Of a DNA stretch of 5,952 nt, positions 1 to 5,946 are shown piece after piece. Position 1 is the stretch's first letter. Each line of letters opens with the position of its first letter. The notes below the pieces were generated by a model. The model made no database searches and had not been told where the DNA came from. It saw only the letters and a list, made by a program, of their open reading frames with translations. The translations under genes and the position numbers were made by a program. The DNA comes from Verrucomicrobiia bacterium (GTDB lineage: Bacteria; Verrucomicrobiota; Verrucomicrobiia; Opitutales; Opitutaceae): positions 1 to 5,952 of the forward strand of contig JAUHWE010000319.1 of NCBI GenBank assembly GCA_030424825.1. The letters are read 5' to 3'.

Positions 1-2
1 CT

Positions 3-1355
3 GATCACTTCGCTATTATCCCGACCACAGAAAGCTCGAAAAAGCTCAATGATGACGAGGCAAAGATCTATGACATGATCGCCCGGCGGTTCATTTCAAT
101 CTTCTACCCTTCTGCAGAATTCGATATCACAACGCGATTGAGCGAAATCGATTCCCACACTTTTAAAACGGAAGGCAAGGTCCTTGTTGCTCCTGGCTGG
201 ATGGAGGTTTACGGGAAATCCGCACTCGGAGGAGACGCGGAAACGCTGCCCGCGCTTTGCGATTCCGATGGAGACCCAGCCAAAGCGAAAATTTCGGATA
301 CTGAATGCATCTACGAGCAGACAAAGCCGCCCGCTCGGTACACGGAAGCCACTCTGCTCTCCGCCATGGAAGGAGCGGGAAAACTAGTTGAAGACGACGA
401 ACTCGCCGAGGCCATGAAAGACAGCGGACTAGGCACTCCCGCAACTCGAGCAACCATTATTGAGCGACTGATTGCCGAAAGGTACATGGAGCGGGATCAT
501 CGATCACTTGCCCCTACACCAAAAGCGGAAACCCTGCTCGACTTTCTCGCAGCTATCAAAGCCGATGCATTAACCAAACCAGCACTCACTGGAGAATGGG
601 AATACAAGCTGCACAAAATCGAGGATGGCGAACTCGATAGCAAGACGTTCATGAAGGAGATTGTCTCGATGACCAAAGAAGTTGTCGAGAGCATCAAATC
701 GTATGAGGAAAATGAAGACGACTTAATTCCTAGCGATCTCGTATCGCCCTACGACGGCGAACCGCTTTTCGAATCGCTAAGAGCTTATCGAACCAAAGAC
801 AATTCCTTCGCGATTTACAAGATCATAGGAAATCGCAAGATGGACAAAGAGGAGCTGCGCGAGCTACTCGAAAAGAAACGCATTGGTCCGATCGATGGTT
901 TTCGTTCCAAACGCGGCAAGCACTACAGCGCCTACTTGAATCTAGACGATGAAACCAAGCGGGTGAAATTCGATTTCGGAAATGGCGATCAGGGAGGAGA
1001 AATTGACTTTTCGGAACTTACTCCGTTCGCAAAATGTCCACGCACAGGAGGCGATGTTTACGAAACCGCCAACGCCTACGTAGTAAAAGTCCCGGATGGT
1101 GAGAAAGACGCGAACCCCATTCGAATCAGCAGAAAAATACTGGATCGTGAGATTCCTCGTGAACAGGTTGTCAAACTTCTCGAAACCGGAAAAACCGATC
1201 TTCTCAATAAATTCTGGTCGAAACGCACCAAGCGACCTTTTGATGCGTATTTAGTTCTCAATGACAATGGTCAGACTAAATTCGAATTTCCACCAAGAGC
1301 TCCGAAGAAGGCTGCAAAAAAAGTCGCTAAAAAAGCTTCTGCGGCGAAATCGTAG
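3..1355 (+). CDS. topB: DNA topoisomerase III, C-terminal part (partial, 5' end off window)
   Basis: The reading frame is open from base 3, so the methionine at 75 is internal and the N-terminal Toprim domain and active-site tyrosine lie outside the window. Type IA topoisomerases relax negative supercoils and decatenate DNA through a transient 5'-phosphotyrosine break. Visible signatures are DHFAIIPT just after the left edge, YTEATLLSAMEGAGKL at residues 89-104 and GLGTPATRATIIERL at 118-132 (counting from the Met at 75), all typical of TopB. Two copies of the topoisomerase C-terminal repeat follow, at about 257-301 (GFRSKRGKHYSAYL) and 362-406 (KFWSKRTKRPFDAYL). A Lys/Ala-rich basic tail occupies 408-426. 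The cysteine clusters found in many TopB C-termini are mostly gone: Cys321 in CPRTGG is the only cysteine after residue 78. TopA is the alternative, but the paired REQVVKLLETGKTDLL-type repeat favours TopB. No strong terminator follows the stop. Confidence 0.88.
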   Translation, partial: DHFAIIPTTESSKKLNDDEAKIYDMIARRFISIFYPSAEFDITTRLSEIDSHTFKTEGKVLVAPGWMEVYGKSALGGDAETLPALCDSDGDPAKAKISDTECIYEQTKPPARYTEATLLSAMEGAGKLVEDDELAEAMKDSGLGTPATRATIIERLIAERYMERDHRSLAPTPKAETLLDFLAAIKADALTKPALTGEWEYKLHKIEDGELDSKTFMKEIVSMTKEVVESIKSYEENEDDLIPSDLVSPYDGEPLFESLRAYRTKDNSFAIYKIIGNRKMDKEELRELLEKKRIGPIDGFRSKRGKHYSAYLNLDDETKRVKFDFGNGDQGGEIDFSELTPFAKCPRTGGDVYETANAYVVKVPDGEKDANPIRISRKILDREIPREQVVKLLETGKTDLLNKFWSKRTKRPFDAYLVLNDNGQTKFEFPPRAPKKAAKKVAKKASAAKS

Positions 1356-1493
1356 TTCTCTCAAAAAAGCAAAAGTCCTCATTTGATTAGGAATAAAAGC
1401 GTAATAAAAAAGCGAATTATGGCCAGCCGGCTCTTAACAACTTGCCTGTAGCCGTACCAAGAACTAGCTAATAACCCTGTACTTGAGTATACC

Positions 1494-1823
1494 ATGGACG
1501 CGTTAATTGATCTATTATTCCTTATCGTGTTGGCTTCGATGGCCAATCAAAGTAAACGCCCTATCTTATCAGGCATCATCTTTGGGTTTCTAAAAGCGAT
1601 CAGCATTTATTTCATACACGTAAGCGAATTGAACGCATCAACGAGTTTTGCAGTGACTATAAGCCTCACGCATTTTATTCTTAACTCATTACTAGGTGCC
1701 GCAATCGCATTTATCGTCGTCAAGCACTCCAAGAATGCCAAAATGGTTGTGGTCATGCTGATTCTCTCGGTCTTGAGTTTTCTCACCCATATCGCGAGCC
1801 TCAACGTAACGAGCCTCTTCTAG
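1494..1823 (+). CDS. Small four-helix membrane protein, unknown function
   Basis: This is a 109-residue protein I do not recognise. It is almost entirely hydrophobic, with four probable membrane segments at about residues 3-16, 24-42, 57-76 and 83-101. Short polar links separate them: NQSKRP at 19-24, a Ser/Asn/Thr-containing stretch near 44-51, and KHSKNAK at 77-83. The basic links after helices 1 and 3 suggest both termini face the periplasm, by the positive-inside rule. There is no signal-peptide cleavage site and no catalytic motif. The ATG at 1494 is the only reasonable start: an in-frame stop lies at 1449-1451 with no ATG, GTG or TTG between. No Shine-Dalgarno sequence is visible, and I could not pick out a convincing promoter in 1356-1493. 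The gene stands alone between topB, 138 bases upstream on the same strand, and the convergent ugd. It is probably real given its coherent helical pattern, but its role is open. Confidence 0.65.
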   Translation: MDALIDLLFLIVLASMANQSKRPILSGIIFGFLKAISIYFIHVSELNASTSFAVTISLTHFILNSLLGAAIAFIVVKHSKNAKMVVVMLILSVLSFLTHIASLNVTSLF

Positions 1824-1839
1824 GAAAGAAGCAAAAGCA

Positions 1840-1897
1840 TACCGCCAGAATTCCCGGCAATTTAGGATTGCCTGAAACCCTCGTTTTATCTGCGGTA
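1840..1897. terminator. Nested inverted repeat, likely bidirectional terminator
   Basis: An outer stem pairs TACCGC(C)AGA at 1840-1849 with TCTGCGGTA at 1889-1897: nine base pairs with one bulged C. Inside it is a perfect hairpin, GGCAAT (1856-1861), loop TTAGG, ATTGCC (1867-1872). The structure fills the short gap between two converging genes and begins one base past the ugd stop codon. Read on the minus strand, the outer stem is followed by a U-rich run (bases 1839 down to about 1822, ATGCTTTTGCTTTCTT). On the plus strand a TTTTA run follows the inner hairpin at 1884-1888. Position and symmetry suggest termination for both genes. The U-tracts are interrupted, so efficiency is uncertain. Confidence 0.55.
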
Positions 1898-1898
1898 C

Positions 1899-3266
1899 TT
1901 ATCTTCCGACTGCGTAAACTTCGAATCCGATATCCACTAGTTCCTTACGATTAGCGATATTGCGCCCGTCAAAAACAAATGCCGGTTTCATCATGCTATC
2001 GTATATCCTCTGATAATCGAGGTCTTTAAACTCGTCCCATTCAGTCAGTATTGCCAAGGCGTGAGCGCCTTTGGCTGCATCGTACGCGTTAGTGCAAATC
2101 TCGAGTTTGGACCCCAAGTCCGTCTCAACTTTTGCTCCGAGGTCTAGTTTCATTTGATCCGGAGTCACTTTTGGATCATAGATTGCAAGGTTGGCTTCTT
2201 CCTCCAACAGATCTCGACCAACGTAAATTGCCGGTGATTCTCTTGTGTCGTTTGTATCCTTTTTGAAGGCGAATCCAAGAAATGCGATTCGTTTGCCATT
2301 AACCGTATTAAAAAGCGAATTTATAATTTTCGTAGAAAATCGACGTTTCTGCCAATCGTTCATTCCAATTACGTTTCGCCAATAACTAGCGACTTCCGGC
2401 AGTCCAAAATGCTCGCACAGGTAGACGAGATTGAGCAGGTCTTTTTGAAAACAGGAACCGCCAAATCCAACGGATGCTTTTAAAAACTTGGGACCAATCC
2501 TCGAATCTTTACCGATAGCAGATGCCACTTCGTCCACATTCGCACCGGTCGCTTCGCACAAAGCAGAAATGGAATTAATGCTAGAAATTCTTTGCGCGAG
2601 GAATGCATTGGCTACGAGTTTAGACAATTCAGAGGACCATAAATTTGTTAGAATGATCTTATCCCTCGATATCCAAGTCGCGTAAACGCTAGCTAGCGTT
2701 TCCATTGCCTCCTTGCCCTCAGGAGTTTCCTCTCCTCCGATAAGAACTCGGTCCGGGTCGTTGAGATCTTCTATCGCTGTCCCCTCGGCAAGAAACTCAG
2801 GATTGGAAAGCACTTGAAAACTAATGCCATCATTCGAATTCGCGTTCAGCACCGCCTTGAGGGATTCTGCCGTCCTTACTGGAATTGTGGATTTCTCGAC
2901 CACGATTTTTGAATTGTCTGAGTGCTCGGCGATGTCCCTAGCACAGAGCTCGACAAACTTCAAGTCAGCCGCACGCCCCGCATCCACTCCGTAGGTCTTG
3001 GTAGGGGTTCCTACGCTAACGAAAATAATATCGGCCTCCCGAATCGCAGCGACTTTATCGGTCGTGAAAAAGAGGTTCTTTCCCCTGGCGGATTTGACGA
3101 CCTCATCCAGACCTGGTTCGAAGACGGGAAGTTCATCGGAATTCCAAGCGGCTATTCTTGCTTCATTGATATCCGCTACAGTAACTGTGATTTGCGGACA
3201 CTTGTGAGCAATCATCGCCATTGTTGGGCCACCCACGTAGCCCGCTCCTAAACAACAAATTTTCAT
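1899..3266 (-). CDS. ugd: UDP-glucose 6-dehydrogenase, animal-like long form
   Basis: This 455-residue cytoplasmic enzyme oxidises UDP-glucose to UDP-glucuronate with two NAD+, feeding capsule, exopolysaccharide or lipid glycosylation. The N-terminal Rossmann domain starts with GAGYVGG at 7-13, and VSVGTPTK at 84-90 also belongs to it. The catalytic set is complete: [10 protein letters not shown] at 155-164 (Glu157, Glu161), Lys216 and Asn220 in the central helix (ELSKLVANA), and nucleophile Cys272 with Asp276 in [10 protein letters not shown]. The C-terminal UDP-binding domain carries [17 protein letters not shown] at 331-347, including Arg342. Length, [11 protein letters not shown] and the GGSCFQKD context resemble the animal/Bacteroidetes-like type more than short bacterial Ugd. 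The ATG at 3266 opens directly on the [13 protein letters not shown] strand, so the start is secure although no Shine-Dalgarno is seen. It stands alone, diverging from the sigma gene, with no sugar-nucleotide genes adjacent. A palindrome lies 13 bases upstream of its start. Confidence 0.96.
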   Translation of the reverse strand: MKICCLGAGYVGGPTMAMIAHKCPQITVTVADINEARIAAWNSDELPVFEPGLDEVVKSARGKNLFFTTDKVAAIREADIIFVSVGTPTKTYGVDAGRAADLKFVELCARDIAEHSDNSKIVVEKSTIPVRTAESLKAVLNANSNDGISFQVLSNPEFLAEGTAIEDLNDPDRVLIGGEETPEGKEAMETLASVYATWISRDKIILTNLWSSELSKLVANAFLAQRISSINSISALCEATGANVDEVASAIGKDSRIGPKFLKASVGFGGSCFQKDLLNLVYLCEHFGLPEVASYWRNVIGMNDWQKRRFSTKIINSLFNTVNGKRIAFLGFAFKKDTNDTRESPAIYVGRDLLEEEANLAIYDPKVTPDQMKLDLGAKVETDLGSKLEICTNAYDAAKGAHALAILTEWDEFKDLDYQRIYDSMMKPAFVFDGRNIANRKELVDIGFEVYAVGR

Positions 3267-3279
3267 ATTATTTTCGATA

Positions 3280-3295
3280 AATTCTAAGTAGAATT
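3280..3295. promoter_or_regulatory. Palindromic candidate operator upstream of ugd
   Basis: AATTCTA, spacer AG, TAGAATT: a perfect 7+7 inverted repeat whose core is ATTCT-AAGT-AGAAT (3281-3294). It ends 13 bases before the ugd start codon, where a bound dimeric repressor could block transcription or initiation. The same core with the same spacing recurs at 3493-3506. As RNA it could also fold, but a two-base loop is too tight for a good hairpin, which favours a DNA-binding site. Confidence 0.4.
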
Positions 3296-3474
3296 AGGGC
3301 CATTAAACAGAGGGCTACAAGCGATATAAGACTGATCCTTCGCTTTCGGCCATTTTTTACCTAGAATCGTCATTACCCGACCTATCATTATGGAAATCTC
3401 CCAGTTTTCTCGAAACCTTCAGGATTAACGCCTAAGGATCCCCGCCAAGGACTGAATAAACCAGAGCATTCATA

Positions 3475-3491
3475 CGTCCCACCAACGGACG
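3475..3491 (+). repeat. Short inverted repeat (CGTCC / GGACG)
   Basis: CGTCC (3475-3479) and GGACG (3487-3491) form a perfect 5-bp stem around a 7-base loop, CACCAAC. It is flanked by a direct repeat GCATTC (3466-3471 and 3491-3496), the second copy of which runs into the ATTCT half-site of the next palindrome. The position upstream of the sigma gene is compatible with a regulatory or leader element, but an arm of five bases can arise by chance. Confidence 0.25.
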
Positions 3492-3492
3492 C

Positions 3493-3506
3493 ATTCTTCA
3501 GAGAAT
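3493..3506. promoter_or_regulatory. Palindromic candidate operator upstream of sigma gene
   Basis: ATTCT-TCAG-AGAAT, a perfect 5+5 inverted repeat with a four-base spacer, ends 42 bases before the sigma-factor ATG. It matches the core and spacing of the palindrome at 3281-3294, and both are followed by TAG (AGAATTAG in each). The position is typical for a site overlapping or flanking a promoter. It could be an autoregulatory or shared operator; the binding protein is unknown. Confidence 0.4.
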
Positions 3507-3521
3507 TAGATTTGCAGAACT

Positions 3522-3537
3522 AGAGGGTTTTCACTCT
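3522..3537 (+). promoter_or_regulatory. Small hairpin in the sigma-gene leader
   Basis: AGAGGG (3522-3527), loop TTTT, CACTCT (3532-3537) pairs at five of six positions, with one G-A mismatch. GAGGG in the left arm is the only Shine-Dalgarno-like sequence before the sigma gene, but it lies 21 bases from the ATG, too far for normal use. If the leader folds here it would mask that purine run. The pairing is weak, so this is tentative. Confidence 0.25.
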
Positions 3538-3548
3538 CTTCTTCGTCG

Positions 3549-4130
3549 ATGAACACTGAGGAGTCCACACAGTCCAACAAATTGGTAGCACGGGCTCAAA
3601 ATGGCGAACAAGCGGCGTTCGGCCAGCTAGTCGAGATTCACAATAGTCAAGTTTACGGCCAAATACTTCGCATGGTAAGAAACCCAGAGGACGCCAAAGA
3701 AATCACCCAACTCGCTTGGATCAAAGTCTGGAACAAGATCGGGACATTCCGCTTTGAATCCGCATTCTCAAGCTGGCTTTACCGGGTAGCGACCTTTACC
3801 GCTTTGGACGCAATCCGAAAACGAGACTCGCGAAGAGAGACAAACTATGATGATCTTGAAGAAACAAAGATTGCCAGCGATTCTATTTCAGAGATTGCGC
3901 CACCCGAACAAGTTCGCAATCTTGAGCGACAAGAAATAAAGGAACATTTCCTCGAGGCGCTTGAGAAACTTCCCGAACACCACAGAACTGCCCTAATGCT
4001 GAGAGAAAATGACGGACTTAGCTACAAAGAAATCGCTAAACGAACCCATTGCAAAACCGGCACGGTTATGTCACGGATTTTCAATGCCAGAAAAGCCATA
4101 CAGCATCATATGAAGGATTTTCTAAAATGA
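3549..4130 (+). CDS. ECF-type RNA polymerase sigma-70 family factor
   Basis: This 193-residue sigma factor would direct core RNA polymerase to a small set of promoters. Sigma region 2 spans about residues 22-92, with the core-binding stretch NPEDAKEITQLAWIKVWNK (45-63) and the -10-recognising FRFESAFSSWLYRVATFTALDAIRKR part (67-92). A variable acidic linker follows (99-120). Region 4 runs from about 132 to 185: LPEHHRTALMLRENDGLSYKEIAKRT, then the helix-turn-helix recognition part CKTGTVMSRIFNARKAI. Only regions 2 and 4 are present, as in ECF factors. The ATG at 3549 is the only in-frame start after a stop at 3507-3509. Its leader is pyrimidine-rich with no properly spaced Shine-Dalgarno. No anti-sigma gene follows. 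Instead its stop overlaps the start of an exported protein, so the two are probably co-translated. The ECF subgroup and the regulon cannot be read from this window. Confidence 0.93.
   Translation: MNTEESTQSNKLVARAQNGEQAAFGQLVEIHNSQVYGQILRMVRNPEDAKEITQLAWIKVWNKIGTFRFESAFSSWLYRVATFTALDAIRKRDSRRETNYDDLEETKIASDSISEIAPPEQVRNLERQEIKEHFLEALEKLPEHHRTALMLRENDGLSYKEIAKRTHCKTGTVMSRIFNARKAIQHHMKDFLK
4113..4117 (+). promoter_or_regulatory. Ribosome binding site fixing the start of the exported protein
   Basis: AAGGA lies inside the last codons of the sigma gene, 9 bases before the ATG at 4127. This supports the ATG at 4127, which overlaps the sigma TGA as ATGA, over the in-frame upstream ATG at 4049. It also indicates translational coupling of the two genes. 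Confidence 0.65.
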
Positions 4131-4579
4131 ATATACGAAAACTGTTTCTCCTCGCGACTCTGTTCGGGGTCTACTTCCATTTCACCCCTCACGAGGCTTT
4201 AGCTCAACAAACGAAAGTTGACGCTACGCTTATCTTCGCATCTTCGCAGGGCGAAAGTATCGATCCTGCTCTGAAGGCTTATGAAGGTAATTTGAAAAGG
4301 CTTTTCAAATACAGTTCTTACAAACTGCAAGGACGTTCGAGTGCGAATCTCAGTGTCCCCGGAAAGTCGACTATAAATTTAGGCTCGGGCCACAAGGTTG
4401 AGCTAAGTGCCCAGCCAAGCGAAGGGAAAAAGATCCGGCTAAGTGTAAAATGGTCTGACTCGCGTCGCATGCTGTTCAACACAACCATAAATCAAGACAG
4501 AGGCAAACCCCTCATTCTCGGCGGCCCTTCTGCTCCTTCTCAAAACGGAAACCTGATCCTGGTACTCGTTCCAAGGTAG
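4127..4579 (+). CDS. Small exported protein coupled to the sigma factor, unknown function
   Basis: This 150-residue protein begins with a clear Sec signal peptide: NIRK, a hydrophobic core (LFLLATLFGVYFHF) and an ALA-QQ cleavage site at about residue 26. The mature part, about 124 residues, has no cysteine and alternates short beta-like stretches: VDATLIFAS (31-39), YSSYKLQG (62-69), INLGSGHKVELSA (83-95), KIRLSVKWS (102-110), RRMLFNTTINQD (113-124), PLILGGPSAP (128-137) and GNLILVLVPR (141-150). This suggests a small periplasmic or surface beta-sandwich. I cannot name a family, though the LKAYEGNLKRLFKYSSYKL and LGGP...LILVLVPR layout recalls uncharacterised exported proteins found beside sigma factors in Verrucomicrobia; that is memory, not a search. 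It has no membrane helix after the signal and no anti-sigma zinc motif (HxxxCxxC), so it is not a classical anti-sigma factor. Its start overlaps the sigma stop (ATGA), with AAGGA upstream. Confidence 0.82.
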   Translation: MNIRKLFLLATLFGVYFHFTPHEALAQQTKVDATLIFASSQGESIDPALKAYEGNLKRLFKYSSYKLQGRSSANLSVPGKSTINLGSGHKVELSAQPSEGKKIRLSVKWSDSRRMLFNTTINQDRGKPLILGGPSAPSQNGNLILVLVPR

Positions 4580-4595
4580 CCTTCAATTCCAATTT

Positions 4596-5183
4596 CTAGG
4601 GAGACTCTGGAATGTGGGTAAACGCATGGCAAATAGCGACAGCGGCGGCGTCAGATTCGTCGTGAGCTAGCGTGTCGGCATGGCCCACCAACCCCATCAC
4701 CGTACGGGCGACTTGCTCTTTGCTCGCTCGCCCCATCCCAACGATCGCTTGTTTAACTCGGAGTGGCGCGTATTCAAATATCGACTTCCCTGAAACAGCA
4801 GCTGCGGCTATCGCCGCCCCTCTAGCTGCACCCAAAATTTGGGCGGTTTGAAAATTTTGCACATAGATAGTCTGCTCTACCGCAACCGCATCAATCGGAT
4901 ACCTCTTCAAGAGCTCTGCCACGTTTCCATTTATGAGACCTAAGCACTCGAACATTGGAATTGACGGCTTGAGTTTGATCGTTCGGCTATGGAGAATCAA
5001 CCGCCTATCGGCCTCGGAAAACTCAACTACAGCCAATCCAGTCCCCCTGAGACTGGGATCAATCCCAAGAACGACCCCCCTAAAGGGAGTCCTCGAAACG
5101 GCGTATCCCCCGCTGACAGAAGAATTGACGAATTTTCCGCTTACTTTGTCAGCCCACAATTGACGTGAATTCTTTCTAGCCAT
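4596..5183 (-). CDS. ruvC: Holliday junction endonuclease RuvC
   Basis: RuvC resolves Holliday junctions by paired nicking, working with the RuvAB branch-migration motor in recombinational repair. All four acidic metal-binding residues of the RNase H-like fold are present, numbered from this ATG: Asp42 in [11 protein letters not shown], Glu103 in [18 protein letters not shown], and Asp175 and Asp178 in [14 protein letters not shown]. These match E. coli Asp7, Glu66, Asp138 and Asp141. The family stretch [22 protein letters not shown] sits between. The protein is 195 residues, with about 35 extra N-terminal residues ([17 protein letters not shown] and onward) before the usual start. The basic extension could contact DNA. 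The ATG at 5183 overlaps the end of the upstream transporter gene by eight bases. An in-frame TTG at 5192 adds three residues and has the better-spaced AGGA, so the exact start is uncertain. ruvA and ruvB are not adjacent. Confidence 0.93.
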   Translation of the reverse strand: MARKNSRQLWADKVSGKFVNSSVSGGYAVSRTPFRGVVLGIDPSLRGTGLAVVEFSEADRRLILHSRTIKLKPSIPMFECLGLINGNVAELLKRYPIDAVAVEQTIYVQNFQTAQILGAARGAAIAAAAVSGKSIFEYAPLRVKQAIVGMGRASKEQVARTVMGLVGHADTLAHDESDAAAVAICHAFTHIPESP

Positions 5184-5946
5184 AGATCGCAACGAGTTCC
5201 TGTACTGAGTTCCAAATCATGTATCCCACTGCAACAATTGTAAGCCAAAAAGCAGTTCTCTCAAACCACAATTGATTTACCCGCCTGGCAAACCCATAAC
5301 CAAGAAATCCGCCTCCCACCACAAACGGAATCAAACGAACATTCGCTCCCGCACTTTCGACTGTAATGATTTTCAAATACACTAGAAAAGGTATTTTGAA
5401 CAAGTTCAGCAACGTGAAGAAATAGACACTTGTTCCGAGAAACGACATTTTGGGCATCCGCATAGCGAGTAGATAAAGCGTCATCAATGGTCCTGCGGCA
5501 TTGGCAATCATCGAGACAAAACCCGCCATTCCCCCGATCACAGGTCCCACTCCCGGAGCGCGTAGACCCGATTGATCCACATTGGCGGAATTTCGATTTA
5601 AGACGTGAAGAGCAATCATCACGAGAAGCGAAGCTCCAATCAGCAATCTCGCCTGGGCGTTGTCGATAGCTCCTAGTACGAAAAAGCCCGCCACAACACC
5701 GACTCCCGCCCAAGGAATGAGTTTTAGAATTCTTATCCAATCAGCGTGACGGCGAAAGGCGATGACCGCACAGATATCTCCCATTACGAGCAGAGGTAGC
5801 CCGAATCCCGTCGCATCTTTCGCCAACATGATATTCTGGAATATCGCAACGTTGAGAATTCCCAAACCAGGAATTCCACACTTGCTCATGCCGATAATCA
5901 TCGCGGCTATCCCGAAGAACAACCACTGCCAGAACTCGTAGGCCAT
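5176..5946 (-). CDS. TSUP (TauE/SafE) family membrane transporter
   Basis: This 256-residue inner-membrane protein matches the TauE/SafE-type permease family in length and layout; the family moves sulfite, sulfonates or other small organic anions. About eight hydrophobic segments are visible, near residues 7-20, 28-41, 46-64, 77-95, 99-116, 134-162, 170-191, 205-220 and 231-248 (some may merge). The two family half-motifs are present: [20 protein letters not shown] at 12-31 and the corresponding second-half stretch [23 protein letters not shown] at 138-160. The internal two-fold repeat is typical. The substrate cannot be told from sequence, and no sulfur-metabolism genes are nearby. The ATG at 5946 is preceded by GGTGGG at the window edge, too close for a normal Shine-Dalgarno. 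The frame stays open to the edge, so a start further upstream cannot be excluded. Its stop overlaps the ruvC start, so the two are probably one transcription unit. Confidence 0.85.
   Translation of the reverse strand: MAYEFWQWLFFGIAAMIIGMSKCGIPGLGILNVAIFQNIMLAKDATGFGLPLLVMGDICAVIAFRRHADWIRILKLIPWAGVGVVAGFFVLGAIDNAQARLLIGASLLVMIALHVLNRNSANVDQSGLRAPGVGPVIGGMAGFVSMIANAAGPLMTLYLLAMRMPKMSFLGTSVYFFTLLNLFKIPFLVYLKIITVESAGANVRLIPFVVGGGFLGYGFARRVNQLWFERTAFWLTIVAVGYMIWNSVQELVAIYG
5198..5201 (-). promoter_or_regulatory. Shine-Dalgarno-like AGGA before ruvC
   Basis: AGGA on the minus strand lies inside the last codons of the transporter gene. It is 5 bases from an in-frame TTG at 5192 and 14 bases from the ATG at 5183. 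The spacing favours the TTG and codon preference favours the ATG, so this site is what makes the ruvC start ambiguous. Confidence 0.4.

Larger units (their letters stand above)
3267..3548. promoter_or_regulatory. Divergent ugd / sigma-factor intergenic region
   Basis: These 282 bases separate two divergently transcribed genes and must hold both promoters unless one lies inside a gene. I saw no convincing pair of -35/-10 boxes for either direction. On the minus strand TAGAAT (3289-3294 reversed, inside a palindrome) and TTATAT (around 3325-3330) are AT-rich -10-like candidates without a good -35. The region holds two copies of ATTCT-N4-AGAAT, a third lone AGAAT half-site at 3363-3367, a 6-bp inverted repeat (3319-3324/3340-3345), a GGCCATT direct repeat (3298-3304 and 3348-3354), and small hairpins at 3475-3491 and 3522-3537. 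No gene longer than about a dozen codons is plausible here. Confidence 0.6.

Noticed and set aside
1369..1403. TCCT/AGGA mini-stem after topB as a terminator
   Set aside because: Only a four-base stem with a nine-base loop and an A-rich rather than T-rich tail on the plus strand.
2922..3251. Plus-strand 109-codon frame inside ugd
   Set aside because: It lies opposite a well-conserved ugd coding region and shows no recognisable protein features: an antisense shadow.
3315..3353. 12-codon minus-strand frame (MAESEGSVLYRL) upstream of ugd, with AGG a few bases before its ATG
   Set aside because: Too short to separate from chance, and no evidence that the ugd transcript begins upstream of it.
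3319..3358. AAGCGA/TCGCTT inverted repeat followed by a T6 run on the plus strand, resembling a terminator
   Set aside because: No plus-strand gene lies upstream to terminate, the loop is 15 bases and the T run begins 8 bases after the stem.
3390..3428. 12-codon plus-strand frame (MEISQFSRNLQD) in the intergenic region
   Set aside because: Very short, with no ribosome binding site and no reason to prefer it over chance.
4049..4126. Upstream in-frame ATG extending the exported protein by 26 residues
   Set aside because: It would overlap the sigma gene by about 80 bases and bury the signal peptide. The ATG at 4127 has AAGGA and an ATGA overlap.
4573..4583. AAGG-TAG-CCTT mini-hairpin at the end of the exported-protein gene
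   Set aside because: A four-base stem with the stop codon as a three-base loop and no U-tract is too weak to call a terminator.
5261..5740. Minus-strand 159-codon frame inside the transporter gene
   Set aside because: Out-of-frame shadow with Cys/Ser/Arg-rich, low-plausibility composition; the transporter frame has the coherent helices and motifs.
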